In this document: piece after piece, positions 1 to 7,392 of the stretch
Position numbering within the stretch: the first letter of the stretch is position 1
Layout of the letters: the number at the start of each line of letters is the position of its first letter
Origin: Hoyosella sp. YIM 151337
Lineage (GTDB): Bacteria > Actinomycetota > Actinomycetes > Mycobacteriales > Mycobacteriaceae
Assembly (NCBI RefSeq): GCF_026041215.1
Contig: NZ_JAPEIQ010000043.1
Coordinates: 1 to 64,000 of the forward strand
Length of the DNA: 64,000 nt
Reading direction: 5' to 3'
Notes under the pieces: model-generated
What the model was told of the DNA's origin: nothing
Database searches by the model: none
The model's input: the letters and a program-made list of their open reading frames with translations, nothing else
Translations under genes and position numbers: made by a program

Positions 1-145
1 CCGCCGCAGTACCCCCATACACATTGATGACAACACCATCATCAGACGCACACGACACAAGACTTAAAGAGAGCGCTCCGGCCGCTGAGATAGCAGCGCA
101 ACGCTGCCATCTGCGCGAGCGCGTTCTGTGGAACCGAGGTTCCAT
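1..145 (-). CDS. Sugar-type ABC transporter substrate-binding lipoprotein, N-terminal part
   Basis: The gene runs off the left edge, so only its first 48 codons are present. The start is ATG at 145, preceded by an AGGAG box eight bases upstream. The peptide has an arginine-rich n-region, an Ala/Leu/Ser hydrophobic stretch and a lipobox LVSC with Cys32 as the lipid-modified residue. The mature part begins with an acidic stretch and a beta strand (VVINVYGG), the usual opening of extracellular solute-binding proteins of carbohydrate ABC transporters such as LpqY. It is divergent from a LacI-family regulator, which fits sugar uptake control. The lipoprotein assignment is seen in the sequence; the sugar specificity is inference. 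Confidence 0.75.
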   Translation of the reverse strand, partial: MEPRFHRTRSRRWQRCAAISAAGALSLSLVSCASDDGVVINVYGGTAA

Positions 146-164
146 GTACTGGCTCCTAACTTTG

Positions 165-187
165 CACTCACGATCGACATGTGAGTG
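165..187 (-). repeat. Inverted repeat in the leader of the lipoprotein gene
   Basis: CACTCAC (165-171) and GTGAGTG (181-187) form a perfect 7-bp inverted repeat with a 9-base spacer, about 20 bases upstream of the lipoprotein start codon. It could be an mRNA hairpin or a protein site. The rest of the 146-486 intergenic stretch shows no gene; it holds this repeat and the LacI-like sites further right. Confidence 0.4.
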
Positions 188-403
188 AGGGATAAAGGCG
201 CGAATGTCCTTTCTTCGAATGTTCTGAAGCTTGAGTTGGCGTTGTAGTCAGCCGTGCAAGCGCCGCCCCAGCTCGTTGCTTCGGCAGCCCCGGTCGGCCC
301 GTCGGTGAAGACTGGTGATGCAGGCGCTGAGCGCCATCAGAGCGCGGAGGGTGTGCTCCGCAGGTCCTGCTGAGAGTAGTTATCGTATATGTGCTCTATG
401 CCA

Positions 404-430
404 CGCAAGCGTTTTCCGTAAGCGTTTGCG
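404..430. promoter_or_regulatory. Paired LacI/GalR-type operator cores
   Basis: Two copies of AAGCGTTT, at 407-414 and 420-427, sit 13 bp apart within a stretch whose ends are CGCAA and TTGCG. A central CG flanked by A/T-rich arms is typical of LacI/GalR operators. The position between the divergent lipoprotein gene and the lacI-type gene suggests control of both. The assignment to the adjacent regulator is inference. Confidence 0.5.
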
Positions 431-486
431 TTACTATAACTAAGACACCACGGTGGCTGTCAAGGGTTGAACGGAGCGCAAATCTG

Positions 487-1506
487 ATGCCACGCTCTCA
501 TGAGGTGACAATGGCCGACGTTGCCCGCGCGGCTGGTGTCTCTCTCGCCACGGTGTCGCGGGTACTCAGTAATGCGCCTGGCGTTGGCGCTGCTACTCGG
601 GCGAGGGTGCGCGGCGAAGCGGAGCGCCTCGCCTATGTTGTATCTCCCGAGGCGTCTGGCCTCGCCCGCGGAACGACACAGAGGGTTGCGGTCCTCGTCC
701 CGAGGGTTACCCGATGGTTCCACGCGGCGATGCTTGAAACCATCGAAAGCGAACTGCGCACAAGGGGAATAGACGTCCTCTTGTATCAGGTCGAGCAGTC
801 GGAGCTGCGAACCCAGTTCTTTACCAACTTGCCTGCACGGCGAAAGGTCGATGTGGTGCTGCTGATCTCGCTTCCGCTTGACGAACGGGAAGCAGAGCGG
901 CTTGCGGACCTCAAGGTTCACGTAGTGGTCGCTGGCGGTCAGATTCTGGATTACCCGTACGTGATGATCGACGACCACACTGCCGCGCGAGCGGCAACTG
1001 ACTATCTCACCAGCCTGGGGCATGAACGAATCGCCACGATCACGGTCAATGATCCCGCTTCGCTGTACTATTCTTCGGCCGCTGCGCGCCTTCGGGGTTA
1101 CACGGACAGTCTCGCTGCCGCCGGCCTGGAGGTCCGGCCGGAATACATCGTTCGGCTGCCTTACAGAGCCGAATCCGGATGCGAAGGTATCCGCCGGCTT
1201 CTCGGGCTCGACGAGCCGCCCACCGCTGTCGTCACCTACTCCGACGAGATTGCGCTCGGCGCGCTGCGTGAGCTTCAGCGGGGCGGAGTCCGAGTGCCCG
1301 GCGACGTATCCCTCACAGGCTTTGACGGGCACCCGATGGCAAAACTCTTCGGAATCACCACCATCGATCAACAGATCGCGGAGCAGGCGAGGGTGGCGGC
1401 CCGGATGGCAATCGACTTGATGGGCCGGAAATCGGTCCGTCCGGCAGTGTTGGTTGGCACTGAGCTCGTGGTCGGAGACTCAACGGGTGCTCCGCCGCGG
1501 ACGTAG
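487..1506 (+). CDS. LacI family transcriptional regulator
   Basis: This 339-residue protein has an N-terminal LacI helix-turn-helix (MADVARAAGVSLATVSRVLS, about residues 9-28) followed by a periplasmic-binding-protein-like effector domain to the C-terminus, the standard architecture and length. The open frame extends back to 391, but ATG 487 with a GGAG box is preferred; ATG 511, with GAGGTGA immediately upstream, is an equally reasonable start. It probably represses the divergent sugar-binding lipoprotein gene and itself through the operator cores at 404-430. Effector unknown. Confidence 0.85.
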   Translation: MPRSHEVTMADVARAAGVSLATVSRVLSNAPGVGAATRARVRGEAERLAYVVSPEASGLARGTTQRVAVLVPRVTRWFHAAMLETIESELRTRGIDVLLYQVEQSELRTQFFTNLPARRKVDVVLLISLPLDEREAERLADLKVHVVVAGGQILDYPYVMIDDHTAARAATDYLTSLGHERIATITVNDPASLYYSSAAARLRGYTDSLAAAGLEVRPEYIVRLPYRAESGCEGIRRLLGLDEPPTAVVTYSDEIALGALRELQRGGVRVPGDVSLTGFDGHPMAKLFGITTIDQQIAEQARVAARMAIDLMGRKSVRPAVLVGTELVVGDSTGAPPRT

Positions 1507-1547
1507 GCGGCGCACCTGGGAGCGGCAAGGACGATCAAGATGTGTCA

Positions 1548-1566
1548 CCGCTGTGGTCGACAGCGG
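1548..1566. terminator. Hairpin between convergent genes
   Basis: CCGCTGT and ACAGCGG form a perfect 7-bp stem with a 5-base loop between the convergent lacI-type and glycine-rich genes. There is no T-tract, which is common for actinobacterial terminators, so the terminator call is tentative. Confidence 0.4.
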
Positions 1567-1604
1567 CAGATCAGACGCCTTCGCACTCAAGTACTGCAGC
1601 CGCA

Positions 1605-2555
1605 CTAACTGAGTCCGATTAGGCTGCTGAAGTCGATGCAGAGGGATCCCTGGCAGCCGGGATCTTCTGGCGCGGTGTATGTGATTGTCACACTGGGGGA
1701 CTCGGTGCTTTGGGCAATCCCGGTGGAATCGCCGAGGGAGGAACCTCCACCTCCGCCGCCGCCTCCTTGAGCCTCGTTCGAGCCGCCGCCGCCCCCGCCG
1801 CCGTAAAAGCCACCTCCTCCGCCGCCGCCCGCAGGGCCAAATCCGAGACCGCCTGTGCCGCCGATACCGAGGACGCCACTTGCGCCGTCACGGAAAGGGG
1901 AAGTAACTCCCGCGCCTCCGCTACCTCCCGTAGTATCGGTTCCCGCCTCGCCGCCCTGACCGGACGCGTTGCCTCCGTTGTCTCCAGCGTCCCCGCCAGG
2001 GGCGGAGCCCGCGCCGCCGTTGGCACCGCCACCACCTCCGCCTGCGGCGATGATGAGTCGGGAGTCCAGATCGGCAGCATCCGTGCGCACATCGGACGCA
2101 CCGCCGCCGCCCCCGCCAGCGGTGCCTCCGGCGCCTCCGCTGGCACCGCCATTCACCCCGCCTGCACCCGGTGATATAGGCGCGCCATCTGCACCGTTAC
2201 CGCCGACGAAAACGAAAAGTGGGCCCGACAAACCGCTCAGCGTGCTGGTAGCGGTTCCCGCTAAACCGCCAGCTCCGCCAGCGAGTCCACCGCCGTCTGA
2301 GCCGTTGCCGCCATGACCACCGACAGCCGATATTTCGAGTGTGTCCACCCCCGCCGGAATCTCAAAAACATGGGCCCCAGGGGTGTCGTAAACGCATGTC
2401 ACCTCGCCAGCTGTCTGCGTGCATTCGGCGGGCAACTGAGCGGTCGCGGTGGCCGGGAACGCGAGCACTGCGGCAGTGAGGATGCCCGTAGGGACGACGC
2501 CGCGAAGCACCGTCGTGCGTCGACGAGTAAGACGGGTACTTCGCGGCATCTCCAT
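1605..2555 (-). CDS. Secreted glycine-rich protein
   Basis: About 316 residues. An N-terminal signal peptide with an arginine-rich n-region, hydrophobic core and ATATA-Q cleavage-like site is followed by a short two-cysteine segment, then about 200 residues of glycine-rich sequence (GGAGG, GGGGG runs) and a C-terminal strand VTITY with a CQGSLC tail. Such sequences form extracellular beta-rich, low-complexity surface proteins; the function is unknown. ATG 2555 is chosen because GGAG lies six bases upstream, rather than the in-frame ATG at 2567. The tail resembles that of the remnant at 16030-16236. It is not a PE_PGRS protein: no PE domain is present. Confidence 0.8.
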   Translation of the reverse strand: MEMPRSTRLTRRRTTVLRGVVPTGILTAAVLAFPATATAQLPAECTQTAGEVTCVYDTPGAHVFEIPAGVDTLEISAVGGHGGNGSDGGGLAGGAGGLAGTATSTLSGLSGPLFVFVGGNGADGAPISPGAGGVNGGASGGAGGTAGGGGGGASDVRTDAADLDSRLIIAAGGGGGGANGGAGSAPGGDAGDNGGNASGQGGEAGTDTTGGSGGAGVTSPFRDGASGVLGIGGTGGLGFGPAGGGGGGGFYGGGGGGGSNEAQGGGGGGGGSSLGDSTGIAQSTESPSVTITYTAPEDPGCQGSLCIDFSSLIGLS

Positions 2556-2689
2556 GACGTTCTCCACATCTGATCCGGGGTCCCATGACTTCGGCGAATG
2601 TGGTTACGCTAGCGATCCGCCGCAATGACGTCCGGTGAATTCCGAAATTGACGCGATATCGACACGGCGTCACGAGCAGGGCAGCAACC

Positions 2690-3061
2690 TCACTCCACTG
2701 TCATATCGTCCTGTGACCAGAACGCCCGCATGCTTGTGATCTTGCCGTCGTCATTGAACGTCATGACGTCGATGGGGTGCACTGTGATCGTCTGCTCGCC
2801 AGCCTTGGCCACCACTCTCAGCCCAAACGCCGCGCTGTTGCCGGCGACGCGCACACCTTGGTGTTCGGCGGCGATGTCTGCTTGGCACACCGTGGCGTAG
2901 AACTTTTCGATCGCATCGCGGCCTTCATGCAGGGGTGTGCCAACGGGATCTTCGACCGTCGCGTCAGCCGTGTAGAGGTCCGCGATGTCGGATGCGGACC
3001 CCGCAGTGAGTCGTTTCGCATATTGTGCGACGGTTTCGCGAATCTGTTCAGGTGTAGCCAT
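2690..3061 (-). CDS. Ketosteroid isomerase-like NTF2-fold protein
   Basis: A 123-residue NTF2/SnoaL-fold protein. The three residues that define steroid delta-5-3-ketoisomerase are in place: Tyr14, Asp38 (in VEDPVG) and Asp98 (in PIDVMTF). The length matches bacterial ketosteroid isomerases of about 125-131 residues. The gene starts three bases after the ipdC stop and is probably the last gene of the echA20-ipdABC operon. Delta-5 to delta-4 isomerisation of a steroid is the likely reaction by family, although its place in a ring C/D operon is unexpected and the true substrate may be a smaller bicyclic intermediate. Confidence 0.75.
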   Translation of the reverse strand: MATPEQIRETVAQYAKRLTAGSASDIADLYTADATVEDPVGTPLHEGRDAIEKFYATVCQADIAAEHQGVRVAGNSAAFGLRVVAKAGEQTITVHPIDVMTFNDDGKITSMRAFWSQDDMTVE

Positions 3062-3064
3062 GTT

Positions 3065-4126
3065 TCATCCTTCCGTGAGTTTGCTGAGTTCTGCGAGCCG
3101 GATTTCGGCGTCGGTGATGATGCGGCCGACGAGATCGGCGACGGTGGGGACGTCCTCGATCATGCCCACCACCTGTCCCGAGGCGAGGACACCCGCGTCG
3201 GTGTTGCCGTCCACAAGACCGGCCCGCAAGAGCATGGGTGTGTTCGCTGCCATCATGAGTTGCGACCACGTCAGGTTGTTTTCGCGTTTTGTGGCGAGCC
3301 CTTCCCGAACCAGCCCGCGCCACGAAACCCCGGTGAGGCTCTGGAAACGTTTCGTGTTGCGGGCGGCATGCGCGAGGCCCCGGACCGGTCCGGATTGTTC
3401 GAGATGATTGACCAGCGACGTGCGGAGCACTCGGTGCGGCATGCCATCGACCTTGCGGGTCACGACTGTGTCGTTGAGGCTGCGGGCGAGGTACTCGCGC
3501 TTCACTTCTTCCGGCACAGTGCTTTCCTGCGTCAGTAAGAAGCGTGTACCCATGCCGATACCCGCGGCACCATACGCGAGCGCCGCCGCGAGACCGCGTC
3601 CGTCGAAGAACCCGCCGGCCGCGATCACCGGGATATCGACCGCGTCGAGCACGGATGGCAACAGGAGCGTGGTTGCGACGCCACCGGTATGGCCTCCGCC
3701 TTCACCACCTTGCACGAGGACGGCGTCGGCGCCCCAGCTCGCGACCTTTTCCGCGTGCCTGGCCGCGCCGACTGACGGAATGACGACGATCCCGGCGTCC
3801 TTGAGCTTGCCGATCATGGCCTGATTGGGGGCGAGTGCGAACGACGCGACACGCACCCCCTCTCGGATGAGCAGGTCGACCCGCTGATGCGCGTCTTCAG
3901 CATCGGCGCGCAGGTTCACTCCGAACGGTGCGTCGGTACGCTCCTTCGTCTCGTGGATCGCTCGCGCCAGTTCGTCATACGTCATCGTCGCGGAAGCGAG
4001 GATGCCAAGCGCACCTGCTTGCGCACTGGCTGTCACGAGCCGCGGGCCAGCTACCCAGCCCATACCTGTCTGGACGATCGGGTGCCGCACGCCCACGAGG
4101 TCAGTGAGTGCGGTGCGTAACGTCAT
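3065..4126 (-). CDS. ipdC: Flavin-dependent oxidoreductase IpdC of steroid ring C/D catabolism
   Basis: A 353-residue member of the nitronate monooxygenase (2-nitropropane dioxygenase) family with a TIM-barrel fold. The FMN-binding features are visible: GMGWVAG near the N-terminus, QGGEGGGHTGG in the middle and AAGGFFDGRG after it. It overlaps ipdB by ATGA and follows echA20-ipdA-ipdB, the same order as Rv3550-Rv3553 in M. tuberculosis, where IpdC acts on a CoA-activated bicyclic C/D-ring intermediate before ring opening. The family and synteny are seen; the exact reaction is taken from the named orthologue. Confidence 0.88.
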   Translation of the reverse strand: MTLRTALTDLVGVRHPIVQTGMGWVAGPRLVTASAQAGALGILASATMTYDELARAIHETKERTDAPFGVNLRADAEDAHQRVDLLIREGVRVASFALAPNQAMIGKLKDAGIVVIPSVGAARHAEKVASWGADAVLVQGGEGGGHTGGVATTLLLPSVLDAVDIPVIAAGGFFDGRGLAAALAYGAAGIGMGTRFLLTQESTVPEEVKREYLARSLNDTVVTRKVDGMPHRVLRTSLVNHLEQSGPVRGLAHAARNTKRFQSLTGVSWRGLVREGLATKRENNLTWSQLMMAANTPMLLRAGLVDGNTDAGVLASGQVVGMIEDVPTVADLVGRIITDAEIRLAELSKLTEG

Positions 4127-4872
4127 GCACGGACCTCCTTGTCGCGCAGATTTTTTGGATCGAGGACGTTGCGGATGAGGTGCAGTTCCTCGTCCGTCGG
4201 CATTCGGGTTTCGGTAACGCTGGACTTGTCCAGTGCGAAACCGGTGTTTGCGGTTATTTCGTCAAGCGTGACACCGGGATGTGCCGACACGACGCGCATT
4301 GACCGGTCGGGTGTTTCGAAGTCGAATACTCCGAGGTTAGTGACGACCCTGTGCACATCGTGGAATGCGGTCGCGGCTGGTCCCGCCTTCTGCGCGTTGT
4401 CGTATCCGACCCCAGACACGACGTCGACGGCGTCGACGAAGACGCGTGTGGAATGACGCGGCACCCAATAGCTCGTCCGGTGGTTGACGGTGTTGCCGGG
4501 GCCGCCGCGCACCCCGAGCAGTTGCCGGGTGGGCCGGGAATGGTCCCCAATGGCGGAGATGTTCTGGTTGCCGAAGCGATCGATCTGGCTCGCGCCCATA
4601 ATGACGTGGCGTTTACCGTGCGGGACGATGACGTCGAGCATTTTCTTGAACGGCTGCCAACCCTCGATGACCTTCTGGCCCGCGTCAGACTCGGGGGTGA
4701 GGAGGTAGGCCTCTCCGTCGGAGAGCAGCAGGTCCGGCGCGAATGTCTGGCGCGCGAGTTTCGCCCCGAGCTGGGGCACCAATCCCATTGGGCTGGCCAC
4801 GATTTCGCCGTCACCGTGGAAGAGTTCAGCGCAGGCGACCACGGCGATTTCTGCACGGGTGGCGTCACTCAT
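4123..4872 (-). CDS. ipdB: IpdB, beta subunit of the ring C-cleaving CoA-transferase-family hydrolase
   Basis: A 249-residue class I CoA-transferase beta-type subunit. It is translationally coupled at both ends (ATGA overlaps with ipdA and ipdC). In M. tuberculosis IpdA and IpdB form a heteromer that hydrolyses the last carbocyclic ring of a steroid CoA thioester (COCHEA-CoA) instead of transferring CoA. I do not see the S-E-N-G type catalytic glutamate motif of true CoA transferases in this subunit, which agrees with the hydrolase role. Assignment rests on family, pairing with IpdA and gene order. Confidence 0.88.
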   Translation of the reverse strand: MSDATRAEIAVVACAELFHGDGEIVASPMGLVPQLGAKLARQTFAPDLLLSDGEAYLLTPESDAGQKVIEGWQPFKKMLDVIVPHGKRHVIMGASQIDRFGNQNISAIGDHSRPTRQLLGVRGGPGNTVNHRTSYWVPRHSTRVFVDAVDVVSGVGYDNAQKAGPAATAFHDVHRVVTNLGVFDFETPDRSMRVVSAHPGVTLDEITANTGFALDKSSVTETRMPTDEELHLIRNVLDPKNLRDKEVRA

Positions 4873-5729
4873 GCGGCTTCCTCCCTCAGTTTCGTGACCT
4901 CAGCCTGGTAACTCGCTTCGTCACCGACAAGGAAGCGGTCGTGAAATTCGCGCCACCCCTCTGCTGTTTTGCCGCTTTCGGCGTAGCGGCGCTGGAACGT
5001 CTCGTCCCGACCGTAATCGGGGTAGCACGACGTGAAGTGAGCACCATTCGGGGCTTCGACGACCCCGGCGACTGCGCTGCGGTTCAGCAACAGTGTCTGG
5101 ACTGGTTTGCCCCGCGTGAGTTCATCTGTCGGGATGACCTTTTCGGCTGACACGAAGCATCGATCCGCGGCAAGTGCGAAGTCATCGTCAAAATAAGGGT
5201 CTGGGCCAAGGTATTGAGCGTTGCCGTGTATGTCGGCGCGGTTCATGTGGACGAGCGCAACGTCGAGCCGCAGCGCGGGCATCGCGATGAGTTCCTCGTC
5301 GGAATAGGGCGAGCGAACCGTTTTAAGATCAGGATTTGTCGTGACGACGCTCGAACCCAAGCCAGCACGAATCGGCAAGAACGGCAGCCGTTTTGCTGCC
5401 GCTGACAGTCCGGCGGCGAACATTCCTTCGTCGTACTCGGCGACAATCAGCTTTCCGTCTTGCCGTGCTCGGCAAAAGTGCGGATCGAGCGGGATCGAGT
5501 CGAGCGTGACGAAGCCGAACACGAGCTTTTTGATTCGCCCCGCGGCGGCAAGAAGACCGACATCAGGTCCGCCGTAGGAAACGATGGTGAGGTCCTTCAG
5601 CTCAGAACGCAGGATTGCCCGCACCAGAGCCATCGGCTTGCGGCGCGACCCCCACCCACCGATCCCGATTGTCATCCCGTCTTCGAGTTCGCCGACGACC
5701 TGGTCGAGCGTCATGCGCTTGTCAGCCAT
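4869..5729 (-). CDS. ipdA: IpdA, alpha subunit of the ring C-cleaving CoA-transferase-family hydrolase
   Basis: A 286-residue class I CoA-transferase alpha-type subunit with the glycine-rich GIGGWGSRRKP loop near residue 25. It partners IpdB, whose gene follows with a 4-base overlap. The IpdAB pair opens ring C of the 2-(2-carboxyethyl)-3-methyl-6-oxocyclohexenyl-CoA intermediate in cholesterol degradation. Its start overlaps the end of echA20 by 8 bases, so the echA20-ipdAB genes are one transcript. The role comes from the Rv3551 orthologue and synteny. Confidence 0.88.
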   Translation of the reverse strand: MADKRMTLDQVVGELEDGMTIGIGGWGSRRKPMALVRAILRSELKDLTIVSYGGPDVGLLAAAGRIKKLVFGFVTLDSIPLDPHFCRARQDGKLIVAEYDEGMFAAGLSAAAKRLPFLPIRAGLGSSVVTTNPDLKTVRSPYSDEELIAMPALRLDVALVHMNRADIHGNAQYLGPDPYFDDDFALAADRCFVSAEKVIPTDELTRGKPVQTLLLNRSAVAGVVEAPNGAHFTSCYPDYGRDETFQRRYAESGKTAEGWREFHDRFLVGDEASYQAEVTKLREEAA

Positions 5730-6504
5730 TCACGTTCTCCCCATTCGTGTTTCCGCCTGTGCGAGCGAGGAACTCCTGGCGTGCGCCGTCAGACACCCCG
5801 GCAAGGTTGAGTTCGAACGTGAAGCCCTGCTCGTACCGGTAACTGCGGTGGACAGGCTGCGGGTCGATGCCGTTGATTGCTTCCTTCGCCTTGCGGATGA
5901 CGCGGGTGTCTTTGGCAGCGATCGCGCGAGCAACCTCGAGCGCCGCTTCATCGAGTTCATCGCGGGGGACGACACGGTAGACAGAGCCGTGGTGCAGCAG
6001 TTGTTGCGCGGTGACAGTACCGGCCGTGTAGTAAAGAGCCCGCATCAAATGCTGGGGGACCAGCCGGGCCAGGTGTGTTGCTGCGCCCAGTGCGCCCCGG
6101 TCGACTTCAGGAAGACCGAAAGTCGCATCGTCTGAAGCGACGACGATATCGGCATTGCCGACGAGACCGATGCCGCCACCGAGGCAGTACCCATTTACGG
6201 CGGCGATCACTGGGACCTTGCAGTCGTAGACCGCTGCGAACGCGGCCGCGCATCCGTGATTAGCTCCAATGAGTGCTTCGTATCCCGCGCTGCGCTCGAT
6301 CTCTTTGATGTCCACTCCGGCGTTGAACCCGCGCCCTTCAGCGCGAAGGACAACCACATGGCAGTCAGGATCGTTGCCCGCGGTGGTAATCGCGCTGGCG
6401 ACGTCGAACCACCCCTGCACGGTCAGGGCGTTGACGGGTGGCGCGTTCATCGTCACCACGCGGATGTGTTTCCCGGTGTGGACCGAACTGACGGCTGCTG
6501 CCAT
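5722..6504 (-). CDS. echA20: Enoyl-CoA hydratase/isomerase family protein EchA20 (ring D hydrolase)
   Basis: A 260-residue crotonase-fold protein. ATG 6504 is chosen because a perfect GGAGGT lies just upstream; the longer open frame to 6909 would cross the divergent promoter. The crotonase oxyanion loops are visible as FNAGVDIKE (about residue 60-68) and GYCLGGGIGL (about 105-114). The orthologue Rv3550 (EchA20) hydrolyses ring D of a bicyclic steroid CoA thioester, yielding the substrate of IpdAB. First gene of the leftward ring C/D operon, facing two SDR genes across a shared operator. Confidence 0.88.
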   Translation of the reverse strand: MAAAVSSVHTGKHIRVVTMNAPPVNALTVQGWFDVASAITTAGNDPDCHVVVLRAEGRGFNAGVDIKEIERSAGYEALIGANHGCAAAFAAVYDCKVPVIAAVNGYCLGGGIGLVGNADIVVASDDATFGLPEVDRGALGAATHLARLVPQHLMRALYYTAGTVTAQQLLHHGSVYRVVPRDELDEAALEVARAIAAKDTRVIRKAKEAINGIDPQPVHRSYRYEQGFTFELNLAGVSDGARQEFLARTGGNTNGENVNG

Positions 6505-6521
6505 ATTTACCTCCGCTACCA

Positions 6522-6541
6522 AACCTAACACTTGCTTGGTA
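6522..6541. promoter_or_regulatory. KstR2-like operator between echA20 and the SDR operon
   Basis: AACCTAACACTTGCTTGGTA lies between the divergent starts at 6504 and 6592. It contains one perfect half-site (CTTGnT) of the published KstR2 consensus AnCAAGnnCTTGnT and a degenerate second half. TACCAA (6517-6522) and TTGGTA (6536-6541) also form a perfect inverted repeat. A sequence identical at 17 of 20 positions occurs at 32440-32459. In M. tuberculosis the Rv3549c-Rv3550 gap is a KstR2 target, so KstR2 is the likely ligand; kstR2 itself is not in this window. Confidence 0.6.
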
Positions 6542-6591
6542 CGGTAGCAGGGAACCGGTCCAACCGGTAGGCGAGAGTTTGGAGGTTCACT

Positions 6592-7392
6592 ATGTCGGCA
6601 CCGTCCTTCGGCCTCGACGGGGCCGTTGTACTTGTGACGGGAGGAGTTCGCGGAGTCGGGGCTGGAATCACCCGGACATTCCTGCGGCTCGGTGCGACTG
6701 TCGTGTGCTGCGCGCGAAACGAACCAGGTGAGCCGGTCCAGGCGGCAGGACGCAACGCGGAATTTCTGCCGTGCGACGTCCGGGATGACCAGTCTGTCGC
6801 CGACCTTGTCGACAGCATCATCGACCGGCACGGCAAGATCGATGTCGCAGTCAACAATGCTGGCGGGGCACCATACGCGCTTGCGGCAGATGCTTCGCCG
6901 CGATTTCACCAGAAGGTTGTCGGCTTAAACCTGTTGGCGCCCCTCTCTGTCGCACAGCACGCCAACAGGTACATGCAGGCTCAGGAGCACGGTGGTTCCA
7001 TCGTCAATATCTGCAGCGTGAGCGGCACTAGGCCGTCACCGGGTACTGCCGCGTATGGAGCGGCAAAGGCCGGGCTCGACAACCTCACTTCGAGCCTCGC
7101 TGTGGAATGGGCACCGAAGGTCCGCGTCAATGCGCTGCGCGTCGGCATGGTGCGCACCGAACTTTCGTCCCTGCACTACGGAGACGACGACGGGATCGCC
7201 GCGGTCGGCGCGACTGTGCCGCTGGGGCGCTTGGCAGAGCCGGAGGAGATCGGAATGTGCGCGGCGTTTCTCGCCTCGCCCCTCGCCTCATACGTCACCG
7301 GTGCAGCACTTGAAGTCCACGGAGGCGGGGAACGGCCAGCCTTCCTCGCCGCAGCATCAGTGAATAACGCACATATCGGAGGGAATCAATGA
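6592..7392 (+). CDS. SDR family oxidoreductase, Rv3549c-like
   Basis: A 266-residue classical short-chain dehydrogenase: a glycine-rich cofactor motif GGVRGVGAG near residue 17, the NNAGG strand-4 motif, catalytic Ser in CSVSG and the YGAAK active-site Tyr/Lys. ATG 6592 follows a GGAGG box. It is the first gene of the rightward arm of the KstR2-like divergent region and overlaps the next SDR by ATGA. Position and length match Rv3549c of M. tuberculosis, a KstR2-regulated dehydrogenase of ring C/D catabolism; the exact substrate is not known. Confidence 0.82.
   Translation: MSAPSFGLDGAVVLVTGGVRGVGAGITRTFLRLGATVVCCARNEPGEPVQAAGRNAEFLPCDVRDDQSVADLVDSIIDRHGKIDVAVNNAGGAPYALAADASPRFHQKVVGLNLLAPLSVAQHANRYMQAQEHGGSIVNICSVSGTRPSPGTAAYGAAKAGLDNLTSSLAVEWAPKVRVNALRVGMVRTELSSLHYGDDDGIAAVGATVPLGRLAEPEEIGMCAAFLASPLASYVTGAALEVHGGGERPAFLAAASVNNAHIGGNQ

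Noticed and set aside
460-1371. 303-codon open frame on the minus strand opposite the LacI-type gene
   Set aside because: It is antisense to a gene with clear family motifs, has no ribosome site and its peptide shows no recognisable domain; long antisense frames are common at this GC content.
1740-2300. CRISPR-like or tandem repeat array
   Set aside because: The repeats are irregular Gly codons without fixed-length units or spacers.
1688-2316. Several long overlapping frames in the glycine-rich gene on both strands, including Pro- and Ala-rich ones
   Set aside because: They arise from the repetitive GGC/GCC codons of the glycine-rich gene; only the minus-strand frame has a signal peptide and a proper start.
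1605-2555. PE_PGRS-type protein
   Set aside because: No PE domain; a normal secretion signal precedes the Gly-rich part.
4123-5729. Ordinary succinyl-CoA:3-ketoacid CoA transferase subunits
   Set aside because: The gene order echA20-ipdA-ipdB-ipdC and absence of a visible S-E-N-G glutamate motif favour the IpdAB ring hydrolase.
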